From NCBI GenBank assembly GCA_018873245.2, contig JAEMBT020000008.1:15376090-15440089 (forward strand): a DNA stretch of 64,000 nucleotides. The letters run 5' to 3'. The position numbers and the translations under genes were made by a program. The notes below the pieces were generated by a model. It was not told the DNA's origin and did no database searches. It saw nothing but the letters and a program-made list of their open reading frames with translations. Positions 1 through 10,916 of the stretch are shown here, one piece after another; positions within the stretch are counted from its first letter, which is position 1, and each line of letters begins with the position of its first letter. This DNA is from Archegozetes longisetosus. Its lineage: Eukaryota > Arthropoda > Arachnida > Sarcoptiformes > Trhypochthoniidae.

Positions 1-939
1 ATACAGTCAAATATCAATAATAATGATCAAGATTTGCAAACAATGCGTAAATTCAAGAAAATAGTTCTGACCTCAAAAGTGCACAAATTTCTTCGATCTT
101 CGCTCTGATTCTCAATATTATTAATAATTTGCGACATTTATGGGTCAAATACAACCAAAGTGTGAATCAAAAATACTGACCAAAAATATCAATCATATAT
201 AATATTAATAAATAATGAAAAATATCCTCTTTTGATGGATATTTGATAAACTGTATTAAACATTAATCCATATTGAATTGAGTTCACTTAATAGAGTTGT
301 TGTCAAACAAGTCTCACAGTTATTATTATTTGATATTTTGTTATCTCACATCAGATCATACACTGATTCATCAGCCAATATAATCATAATATTTATCTCT
401 ATAGAGACCGAAGTTATTTCTAAAATTTGTTCTAACAGCATATCATTTTCAGTGTGTTCTCTTCGATAGAAGTAATATATTGTAGATCTCTAGTATACAA
501 CAACTTTAAAAATCAGTCGAACGCGTGCGCAGAGTATTATTTGCCCTGAAAAAGTCTTATTGACGCTTTTCGTTTGATACAATATAAAATAGTTATAAAT
601 AATAACACGAAACGATAACGAGCTAAATAGAAAAATAAAAACAATGAGATGTTCGAAGGCGTATTTGTCAGTCTGATATATGAGCTGAAGTGTCGCTCCA
701 AGTGTTAACGTATTAAACTAAGTGTGATTTTGCAAACTATTGGTTGGGTTGCAAACACTAGAACTGAAAAATGTGCCAATGTGTGTCTCTTTCAACAGTG
801 TTTGCAATTATTAACAGAATAATATCTAATAGACTATGATGACTACTGACTAGTATTGAGAGATCGCCGGCGTGGAACTTATCCAACCATTAATCGTGTT
901 GTTTTCTATTAAGTTATTTGTTAATGGTTTCAAACTAAA
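1..939. other. Upstream region and probable 5' UTR of RPN1
   Basis: No coding region is supported here. The short open frame at 278-469 is low-complexity AT-rich sequence with no family resemblance. The final few hundred bases before the ATG at 940 probably hold the RPN1 promoter and 5' UTR, including a GC-richer patch near 860-880, but I see no clear TATA box or initiator that fixes the start site. Confidence 0.4.
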
Positions 940-2857
940 ATGAATTGCAATTTACTAGCATTTTGTTTCATAGCATTCAACGCAGTATTGATTAAATCGC
1001 AAAACACAGATGTAATCAATGGCAAAGTGGATCGAGTTATCGATATATCGTCCCAGTTGGTTCGCATCACAACTCGTATTGTTGTGGACAACAGCAATAA
1101 TAAGAAAGCATTGGATCAATATTTAGTCAGCTTTGATGAAAACCATCGCAACCACTTATCATATGTAAGCGCATCCATCGATAAGAAAGCAATACAAGTG
1201 ACTAAAGTTGACGACAAGTTATGGCGTTTGGATTTGTCGGGCTCTAATGCAATTGCTGCAGGTGCGGCGTCGAGTCCTACCATCGAAGTGGACGCCGTCT
1301 TCACAAATCTGTTGACTCCATATCCAACAGAGATACTTCAATCAGAGCGACAACTTGTTCTCTACAGCGGAAACCATTACTTTTTGAGTCCATACCAAAC
1401 CAAAACTCAAACAACAAAAGTCAAGTTAACGCCTTCAGGAACCATCGAGTCGTTCAGTAAACTGAAGCCGACAACTCAAAGTGATCGTACCATTAATTAC
1501 GGACCGTATGAAAACGTCGCTCCAAACAGTTTTAGCGAATTGAAAATTCATTCGGAAAACAATTCTCCGTTTTTAACCGTGACTAAACTCGAGCGCAATA
1601 TTGAAATCAGTCATTGGGCGGCAATCATTTCGATCGAAGAGACGATCGATGTGAAGCATACCGGAGCTTTACTGAAGGGCCCCTTTTCTAGGTATGAGTT
1701 CCAACGCGAGCCAACTAATGGTATTTCATCTGTTAAGTCATGGAAGACTAAACTGCCGGCAAATGCTAGAGACATCTATTATAGAGACGAAATCGGGAAT
1801 ATAAGTACCAGTAATTTGAAGGCTTCTTCTAATTATATAATCGCAGAATTGAGACCTAGATTCCCACTGTTTGGTGGATGGAAAACACATTATGTTTTGG
1901 GCTATTATGTTCCAACAGAAAGTCTACTGTTGAATGATGGAAATGAATTTGTTCTCAAGATCCCATTCGTTGATCATATCTATGATAATAGTGTTATAGA
2001 CGAGGCAATCGTCAAAGTGATTCTACCAGAGGGCGCATCTGATATTAAAGTTCGCTTACCGTATTCGGTGACCAGAGATAGGGATCAGACTCATTACACA
2101 TATTTAGATACAGTCGGACGAACTGTACTTGTATTACAAAAAAATAATTTAGTTGAACAACACATTCAGGACTTTGAGGTTCACTACACCTATCATAAGA
2201 TACTTATGCTTCAGGAGCCACTTCTCGTTGTGGTCGCAATCTTCGCGCTTTGCATTTTGGTTATCATTTACGTTCGTTTGGATTTCAGTATTTCCAAAAA
2301 CCCTCAGAAACAAAATACCGCTAAAATATCAGCGTTTAATGATCAGATTATTAAGCACCACGACAAACGCGCTGTAATTTATGAACAGTTCGATAAGGCG
2401 TCGCTCAAGTTTAAGGTTTGTATTGAATCAGTCATATTATTGATTGTTTTGATTTATCTAAGCTTTTAACAACTTATTTACAGTCAAGCAAAGACCTGCC
2501 AACCTTTCAGTCAACTCAAAAGCGTTTGAATAATGATCATAGAAATGAAACCCAAGCCATCAATGATTTGCAATCGAAGCTTAGACAAGAGGGAGCGGTC
2601 AGTATTAGGTTTGCAATCGATATATAATTGATTTTAATGAGTTATCATTGCAGCCGTCAGATTTATTAGAGAAAATCAATGAATTGCAACGATTGGATCG
2701 AACTCTTAAGGATCAAATTAGTCAGCAAATGACACTTGTGGAGAAGTTGGTCAACGGAAAGATTACAAAACAAGCCTATTTGGACAATGAGTCAAGTATT
2801 AATAAAAAGAAAGAAGAAGCCGTTCATAAAATTCTTTTGGTTGTCAAATCACTATAA
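940..2857 (+). CDS. RPN1: Ribophorin I, oligosaccharyltransferase subunit 1
   Basis: Non-catalytic subunit of the ER oligosaccharyltransferase complex, which transfers the lipid-linked glycan to Asn-X-Ser/Thr sites and helps present membrane substrates. Three exons are inferred: 940-2415, 2484-2597 and 2654-2857, joined in phase 0 with introns of 68 and 56 bp. The product is about 597 residues, against roughly 607 in human. An N-terminal signal peptide (residues 1-20) precedes the long lumenal ribophorin I domain. A single membrane segment lies near residues 428-447 (LLVVVAIFALCILVIIYVRL) and is followed by a cytosolic coiled-coil-like tail rich in Lys, Glu and Gln. Sequences such as GPYENVAP and HYTY fit the family. 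Exon 1 read alone hits a stop at 2469 after entering intron 1. The second donor is GTCAGT, chosen because it is the only one that keeps frame. AATAAA follows at 2941. Identification is confident; exon borders are hand-placed. Confidence 0.93.
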
Positions 2858-2940
2858 ATTTTGAACTTTAACATTCAATTTAGAAATATTTAAATTAAAC
2901 TCTCATGTTTTGTAATTCAATTATCTGATTTGAAAACTTT

Positions 2941-2946
2941 AATAAA
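2941..2946 (+). promoter_or_regulatory. Poly(A) signal of RPN1
   Basis: AATAAA lies 84 bases after the RPN1 stop codon, and a second AATAAA follows at 2962-2967. Either could direct 3' end formation. Confidence 0.6.
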
Positions 2947-3247
2947 AGCGACGACTAATTTAATAAAAATGAATTTGACTTATGACTTATCTTTTAATTT
3001 AATTGAAATCTTAAAAGTATCTACTTAAATAGTCAAATCAATCAATCAGTTATAAGTGTTGGGCAGATCACGCACTGGTTCACAGACAAAATCGAAGAAT
3101 AATATCGAATGAAAAGATCGAATTAATAATATCGAAAACTAAAAGACTGAATACGACATAAGGTCAAATATATACAATTTAAAACCTAATTTAGATATAC
3201 TCTATATTATACACTTCAGTTTAATTGAATTTAATTGAATTGAATTA

Positions 3248-3664
3248 CAGTAAAAGCTCGATATAACGAAGACTTAAGAGGCAAAAGTTTATTTCGTAAT
3301 ATACAATTTCGTAATGTCGTAGATCTGTATGTTATATCGAAAGTTGGAATATGTTAACTTTTAGAACGTTTATATTAAGTAGAAATGTCAATACAATAAG
3401 TGCAAGTACTTATTTTAAAAATCAGTTATTTTCGTCTCAATATTATTCTTAAAGACATTAATATCCGAAATTTGCTTTTCTATGGAATGGGTGTTTTCGA
3501 GGACACTCTCAAATTATTAGTCAGTCTAAAGTGGAAACTCGATTTTAATACTTTTGGAGACTAATCAAGGCTTTAATAAGAAATTACATGCGATGCGTGT
3601 AAACTTCATTGTACCTAAAGTATGTTTGCTATATCGAAATGCCTCTTATATCGAGCTTCTACTG
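3248..3664. mobile_element. Pogo/Tigger-like non-autonomous DNA transposon
   Basis: The left end begins CAGTAAAAGCTCGATATAA. The right end, read on the opposite strand, begins CAGTAGAAGCTCGATATAA. These 19-base terminal inverted repeats differ at one position. Both ends are flanked by TA (3246-3247 and 3665-3666), the target-site duplication of Tc1/mariner/pogo elements. The CAGT-start and CTCGATATAA core resemble Tigger/pogo termini. The interior (417 bp in total) has no transposase frame, so this is a MITE-like deletion derivative. The octamer AAGAGGCA also recurs just inside both ends, in inverted arrangement. It lies between the 3' ends of RPN1 and the convergent RGK GTPase. Confidence 0.8.
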
Positions 3665-3666
3665 TA

Positions 3667-4428
3667 TTTCGTCAAAGGTTTCAATATGTTTTCTTACACA
3701 TCAAATTATGTAAATTTGGCCAATCGTTTCATATTTTATTGTATAAGTTTTGTTAGTTTTAGCGAAAATTGTGATCTAATTATTTACTTTTAACTTTTGA
3801 TACGATATGACCCTATTTTGCATTCGGTAAATATATATCGCATTCGATCTTTTTTAATTTGATATTTTTTGTTCGATCTTATGTCGCAATACCTCACGCA
3901 CTATATTTAACTCTTATTGAAAACTTATAATAACACATTGACATTGACGATTGCGCGTTTATTCAGTTATTAAATTGAAGTTGTTACTAGCAATTCAAAT
4001 TATTTTCTTTAGCAAATTTGACAAAATAAACTAAAAGATAACTTGCCATCGTGTGACTGCGAAAAAGCCATTACAAATGCAATTAGAATAACTGGTCGAC
4101 GAGTTAAGGATCTTCATACAAATCCAATTGTAAACAGGTACTTATTCCGTCTTTACTCCTTCTCTTTCTTCATCAAATTCTTATAATCCGAGATCAGATA
4201 AGAGATTGGGAACAAAACTAAATTTAAAACAAATTTCTCAATTATTTGATATAATTGTTCACTTTTACAAATGGACACAAAGGTTATCACTCCGTTTGAA
4301 TTGATCACACTTTTCGTAATTTTTCGAACGATTTGGTGCTAAATAAGAAATTTATATCTAAACCAACTCGAGTTTATCCGATGTTTTTAGATTCGATGGT
4401 TGATTAAAAATGGTTTATTTGTAAAAAC
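3667..4428. other. Intergenic region between convergent RPN1 and RGK genes
   Basis: No gene is seen. The sequence is AT-rich. Parts of 3810-3890 weakly resemble the reverse complement of 3090-3180, on the far side of the pogo-like element. The shared motif GACATAAG-R-TC suggests an older palindromic repeat around the insertion. Confidence 0.4.
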
Positions 4429-4434
4429 TTTATT
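4429..4434 (-). promoter_or_regulatory. Poly(A) signal of the RGK GTPase gene
   Basis: AATAAA on the minus strand, about 120 bases beyond the RGK stop codon. A second AATAAA lies slightly further on, at 4414-4419. Confidence 0.5.
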
Positions 4435-4553
4435 GAATGATATGAAACAATTGATCTGAATGACAATAAGACAAATTTGATAAATTAAACTGAATGAAAA
4501 CTACAACAGACCGCATCAATATTAATATTAATTACAAAATTAATTGAACAATA

Positions 4554-6501
4554 CTAAAGGACGTGCAAATTATCGCAAGACTTTGACTTATTCAAAGCTG
4601 CCTTTCGAAGGAGCCGTTTGAATAGATTTGGTTTTCGCGAAGATATGTGTGCTGTGAAACAGATAGAAATTATGTTATGTAAAAGTCACAACTGAGAACA
4701 ATTTAAAGCAGAATATAAGAAACTTTGAAAGACTGTTTCTTTTAAACACTTACCAGATTTTGTGTTATTCTTCAAACTGATTTGTGCTCCAATGCCAGTC
4801 AGTAAGAAATCGATGTTATGAGATATGGCACAACTTGTTTCTATGTATTTACAATTGTTAGCTTTTGCCACTTGACGTCCCTCTAGATTGCAATAATAAA
4901 CAAAGTTTTAAATCATTAAAATCATTAGTTCGCAGAAATTAGTGCAAAAAACGTTAAGATCAGCACTTTTCAACATAAGATTCATTTGAAAGTTGAAGGC
5001 ATATATTGTTGATCTTATTATAAATACAAACCTTGTTTAGAGACTGTTCTGCTTCTAACTAAGTCTGTTTTGTTTGCGACCAAAATGACTGGCTTCAAAT
5101 CAAAGTCATCCCATTTGTGTATCTCACTTATCAGCTTCTTTGCGCCTTCGAATGATTCTCTGCAATTTTAGTATAATTAAGGTTAATATCACTTTTGAAC
5201 TCAGCTTTAATTTTCTTATTTTTGATCAATTCTTAGACGTTACAAAATTAGTGTGACATCAATCTACAGAAGTTATGTTAGAATAAGTCAGTTATTGATT
5301 CTAAAGTTAAATGACACCACGAGAAGACCTTAAGATAAATCAGTTTTGTTCGTTTAATCGATGAATTCCTGAGTTTTGAAAAAAAAAATTTGTGAAACCC
5401 TACTGAGTATTAGATGAAAGCCTACACAGTTGTCGAACTAACGTAATATAAAGAGTAGTCACGCATTGCAGTTGTTTTAGTCATCCTAATTAATTGGATT
5501 GATTTTAAAAAAGCTTTTCTGTTTGCAACCCTCAGATGCAATGCTCTCATGCAATAACTGAACGTTTTTTCAAACTATATTCCACATAATGTTTGATTAA
5601 TATTTCATTACTTACTAGTAACTGAACAACAAGTTCTTATCGAGAAACATGTTTAGCGAATATGTAAATGCATTAGAGATTGAACAAATTAGTCATGATT
5701 TATGTGAGCTTTTAAGTAGTCAATTAATCTTAAGGAACAACACATGATTCAGTTATATTGATTTAAGAGAGAGCTTAAGCTAGAGATACTAAAAATATGT
5801 ATTGAAAGCTAACCTGTCATTGACAGCATATAAGACAATGTAAGCGTCGGGCATATACATAGTGATGGGCGAACGTGGAAAACAATTATCAAGTGATATG
5901 ATTTCACGAAAATTCAGTATCAGATACTGTGGCTGTTGATTGTTTTTTGGTGATGAAGATCCCATTTGTTGTCTCTGTTCTTCCAAAAAGTATGAAAATT
6001 GTGAAATTAGTGATGTCTTTCCACAGTCAGGAGAGCCAACAACTAACACACGAAAAACTTTTTCTGTAGACATAATAAATAGTTTTACAGATTGTTTCGC
6101 GTCCATTTCCGAAAAACTAATCTTATAGGTACTACTAACTCACCATTCTTAAAGTGATCTAAATCTTTAGCGATTATAAAATTGAATAAGTTTTCTGATT
6201 TGCCGTTAACTTTTGTCGGGTTCCTATTGTTGTGATCGATGTCTCCATTTGAAACTTTTCCGTTCTCTAGCGATACGATATTGCTTGGGATGGAGGACAC
6301 TCTCCGGGCTCTACTGAGAGGTGTCGATGAAACTCCATTAATTGTGTTATTACTATTATTGCTGTTATGTCTTTGCGCGTATCGCATTGATTGTGATCTC
6401 CTCACTGATTGCGCTGTTTTTGAAGTTCTTGTGCTCGATATTGAATTACTTGATGAGGAAGATCCATACGAAGAATTTCTTCTTGTTGGTGGAGCTGACA
6501 T
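4554..6501 (-). CDS. RGK-family small GTPase (Rad/Gem/Kir/Rem type)
   Basis: Ras-superfamily GTPase of the RGK branch, whose members inhibit voltage-gated calcium channels and modulate the cytoskeleton. Five exons: 6144-6501, 5814-6063, 5032-5159, 4754-4882 and 4554-4651, with phases that join without a break to give about 320 residues. A Ser-rich N-terminal extension of about 115 residues contains basic-Ser sites such as RRSQSM and RRVSSIP, possible kinase or 14-3-3 targets. The G domain begins near residue 122 with the P-loop GSPDCGKTSL. G4 is NKTD (VILVANKTDLVRSR) and G5 is ETSCA. The canonical DxxG of G3 is absent, as is typical of RGK proteins. The C-terminus is basic and ends SKSCDNLHVL, matching the conserved RGK C-terminal box with its single Cys and no CAAX motif. 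That tail makes the family call strong. Which of Rad, Gem or Rem is closest cannot be told here. Intron 2 is the longest, at 654 bp. Confidence 0.88.
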
Positions 6502-6920
6502 TTTATCACTTCAAAGCTTACTATAAGTTTCACTCAATAGTATTTTATCGAATTTGAAAATATTCACAAAAATCAAAAGATTTCAAAAAAACTTTCAGAA
6601 ATTGCTTTGATATTAAGCAATAATTTTAGAGAACATTCCGAAAACTTTATAAATCTTAATGAAATTGACTCGTATTTATATTAACTCAAACAAAACATAA
6701 AAGACTGAGTCATAAACTTAAAGTCATTAAAGATTGATGTTATTCAGCGAGCTCACGGAAGGCAAATGAAAATGAGACCGTTTCAACTCAAGACTAATAT
6801 AATAAAAGTTTCATTTAACGAGTCTTATGAGAGCTCGTGTCTCAAACCCATCCCTTTCTGCGTCCATATCATAGGGAAGAGCATCCCAATAGCACAACTC
6901 GATCTAAGAGCTAAGCAAAG

Positions 6921-6952
6921 CGAGAGCGAGAGAGAGAGAGAGAGAGAGAGAA
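6921..6952. repeat. GA microsatellite
   Basis: Mostly uninterrupted GA dinucleotides after a CGAGAGCGAG start, about 420 bases upstream of the RGK start codon. It could also act as a GAGA-type promoter element. Confidence 0.9.
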
Positions 6953-8580
6953 GAGATGAGACACTCAGCTAATTTTAGTGACTTCTCTCTATTCCTAGTA
7001 ATAAGTTTATTTACTTTTGTCAACTCATACACTAAACTAAAGTTATGCTACGGTATCACTCCGTTTAGTCGTGCTCTCTTTAGCGTTACTATCAATAATT
7101 TTTCCTCCACTTCTCTGCTCTTACTTCACTGAAAACATATAGTAATCGTCTTTTGACTAAATCAAAATAGTTTCAAAAACCATTTTCCAAACTATTTTCA
7201 ATCAATGGTTGTTCAAGTATTTTGTTAACTTTTGTGCGTTTGCCACCCATAATATACGACCCAATTAAGTGATGCTAAGTTTAATTCTTTACTTTTCGAT
7301 CGTTTGGTCTGTACTTGATTTACGTCAATAAATGAGAAAAGTGCAAACGTAACTAATAGTGTTTAACTTAAGCTCAATTTCTCAGAAGTCAGGGCTTTCC
7401 CCGGCTGACACTTTTAGCTAAATTTCTTAGACGTATTGCACAATATTCGTGCTGAAACAACCAATATACAATTTAAGACTAGAACTCTTCACAACTGTTG
7501 GTGAAATTAATTGAAAGAAAAACATACAGTTTTTAGCATTAATTTGTTTACTAATCTGTTCGAGTTTTGAAAATAGGACGAGGTTTTAGATGTTTTCTCG
7601 TGTTTTACGTGTTTGGTTCGTTGACCTCTTGTATGCGAGTAGTCTTTATTGCAAATGCTATGTTATTCTCATTACAAATATTATTAAACAAAAACATCTT
7701 AAACTAAATCAAACCACAATACTGTTGATCTCATCATTATTTCTCCTCTTTTTTTCTCACAAAGCAGTCTTTTCAAAACTTATTTCATTGTATTCTTAAT
7801 ATAGGCTAAGAAAGTTGATGACGAATTTTCTTCTCGGAATTGCATTACTATCTAACATAGTTTCCTTCTTCTGCTTAATTAATTGAGTAATTATTCAAGA
7901 CATGTTGCTTTCAAGATATAGCAGTTTATATGTGTCTGATTCTCTGCAAAATCCATTCGATACGTTAATTGCAAGGCTTTTGATTATTGTTCATTTTGTT
8001 TAGTCTAAATGTGACAATTGGTCGCAGATTGAGCCATCATTTATGAACTTAGTGCCCCTTAAAGAATACTTCCTTTTGAGCCCCAATACTTTTTTCTAAA
8101 TGAGACTCAAATGATCTTTAACATAAAGAACCAATTGAATATAACTGAAAACATTACTTCGGTTTTATCGTTGCTCAATCATTTAATGTTTGATTTTTGA
8201 AGAGGTTTCCATTCTTTAAATGCAAAATAAATTGCCAGTATTTGCTCAATATCTATACTCGTATTTCTATAGATCGATTAAATGAGACATAAGCAATATA
8301 TACAAACTTTTCATAATGTCTCTTAAACTGATTTCTGTGATGATCAGTCTCTAAGAATTGTACTCGCATTTAACTTGTTTAAATCGAAGTAACTTTTTAT
8401 AATATTCTCTTTAAACTGTTTTACAATCTTTATTATTGTAACGTATCTTCTTTGGATGCAATTGTGAGAATCAAGGATTTGTCAATACTTCAGTACTAGA
8501 AGGACACAAATGACGCAAACTTATAATGTGTCTGTCATTTTGGCAGTAAAACTCATTTCACGTTAACTCCAATTCAGACT

Positions 8581-8615
8581 GAGAGGGGAGAGAGAGAGAG
8601 AGAGAGAGAGAGAGA
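8581..8615. repeat. GA microsatellite
   Basis: GAGAGGGG followed by about 13 GA units. It lies in the gene-free region upstream of the RGK gene. Confidence 0.9.
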
Positions 8616-10880
8616 CGAAATAAGACGACAAAATTATAAATGAATTTCACACGAATCACTCATGTTTGTAAGAACAACACAAATGTTTGGCTTTGTTTTG
8701 AATTTACCGAGTTTTTCTTACAACTGGAACGTCAAATTTCACAGGAATTTAGGTTTATTGAGAAAAGTCTACATTGATATGACACGATTTTCTCATAATT
8801 TAGTAAATTGATTGAGTCATTTTTTCTATCCAGTCATTAAGATAAGCAACTAAATAAAGATACGACTCAATTGTACGCTCGACAGATTGCGACTTTTAGT
8901 TTTTCAAATCACATTTGTCAAAATCATTTTTTTAACTTTTATTATTCACTTAATTTATTTGAAGGCCGAACGCCTTATTTTTATTGAGTTTCGGCTCTTC
9001 AAACGAAATCTGTTCAGATTTAAATAAAGCCAAATGTAAGCGAAGATGTCCTTACAAAAGGAGATAAAACTTATAAATCATAACATTAAGTCAACATTTC
9101 TTTTTAATTATGTAGGTTTCGGATTTCACTTTGAGATAAAGAAAAACTTGCTCAAAGTTTCTAAAAAGGATTGAGCATTTTTCAACAATAAAAGTTCGAT
9201 GTATTGAAAGTATGATTGTTCGAACTTTAACCTCTTTTGAGTTTACAAAGTAACTTAACGTTTTGTTTTTAGAAAGAGTAGCGTAAAGAACAAAATATCA
9301 TATTAGATAACTTTACAATTGTTTAGTGTTTAGCTTTTTATAACAACAGAGACTGAACGTGAAAGTGTCAACGTTTCAAATGGTGAGTCAGGTTCAGAGG
9401 GGTGAGATTCAAATGTTTGTTCATTATCGCCCGAGAAGCTGTTATCTTAATCAACAATAGTGACTATCTTTTTTGTGACTATCTTTTTTCAGAGGCACTA
9501 TTCAAACTTATGAACTGATTAAGCCGTTAGGCTTATAATTGATAGACTGCCAAAAAATAGTTTCGATAATACAGTGCATTCGCATTTAGGGCGTTAGTTG
9601 AGTCCGTTAAACAAAAAACAAATTTCTCTTAATTAGAGAACGTTTATTTAAAAACATTGTTCAGCTTCGCAAACCAATCAATTAGCTTCTCAATGGAAGA
9701 CTTACTGTAGGTTCTCTATACTTGAGATTATTGCGCCTGCAATGAGCAAATCCAAAATTAAGTTTATGCCTACCATTAAGTGCAATACTTCTTCAGTAGC
9801 TTTCTTCAATCATAATTGTTTAAAAAGCTTTTGTCTCATCTCAAATCAAACGAAAACATGACTTGAGTGCATCTTTGAATTAGCATGAAATTAGCATAAA
9901 TATGCGCTAATTTAAGACTATAATTAAAACGCAATTTTGAGCACAAAAACAGTGAATTTGGGCTGATAAAGTGTGTTGAAGTACTAGCGATATGCAGTTT
10001 GATGATAAGGCAAAGTGTAAGAGTTGTGGAGTCAATACAAATATAGTTTTGATAAAATGATTATTTTTAGCTGAAATGCTCCATTTATATTTAAAAGTTA
10101 CATAAGCAAATATGTAACACCGCTGCATATGCGACTATGTTAAACAAAAACTAATATCACCAATCACTACTCACAACACCCATTTACCAAATCGATTATT
10201 TTACAGTTGAAATGTTCAAATTAATGTAGTATTAAATGTCAATTTTTATCTTTATTTTTCACTTGTTTGTTGTTATGGCTAATATTAGCAGCTATCGTGA
10301 TATAAGTCATATACTTTGTATAATAACTATTATATTTATAGACATAACACATTATTTGATGTTCGTCTATATTGGCTTATAATAAATCTCATAAGAATTG
10401 ACGCAAATAATCGTTAATGTTATAAATAAAAGTTATTTACTTGTTTCGCAGTATATCTAAAGTAATCATAATGAAAACAATGTATAATAAAGTCTCCCAA
10501 ATGTTTCTAAATAAGATCATGTTCATTAACAATAAGCTCACTTCTATTATTGGTAGAGCATTGCTTAAATGTAGAGGTATTTTAGCAGAAATTGATCTAA
10601 CCATAAAGAACAAAAATATAAGGGATGTCACACTACGATCGTTCTTAAGTTGTATCCGAGAAAGGTCAACACTTTGTGAGATGGGGAAAAGACTATGCTT
10701 TTAATGTGTGAGAGCTATCAATAAAAATGAAAAGCAAAAAATTAAGTTCAATGCACTTATTTTTATTAAAGTAAAAGCTTATACTCGACGAAAAATAAAG
10801 TTGAAGTAACACAACACAAATCAAATGTCTCACGAGATAATGTGTTAGCCAAATATCACATCTTTACCGAACTCACATCT

Positions 10881-10885
<5 letters not shown>

Positions 10886-10914
<29 letters not shown>
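10886..10914. repeat. CT microsatellite
   Basis: About 14 CT units preceded by a run of six C and followed by CCGCAG. It is the reverse complement of the GA tracts nearby. Confidence 0.9.

Positions 10915-10916
<2 letters not shown>

Noticed and set aside
10441..10704. 87-codon plus-strand frame starting with TTG
   Set aside because: No ATG at its start, AT-driven residue content and no family resemblance or splice context.
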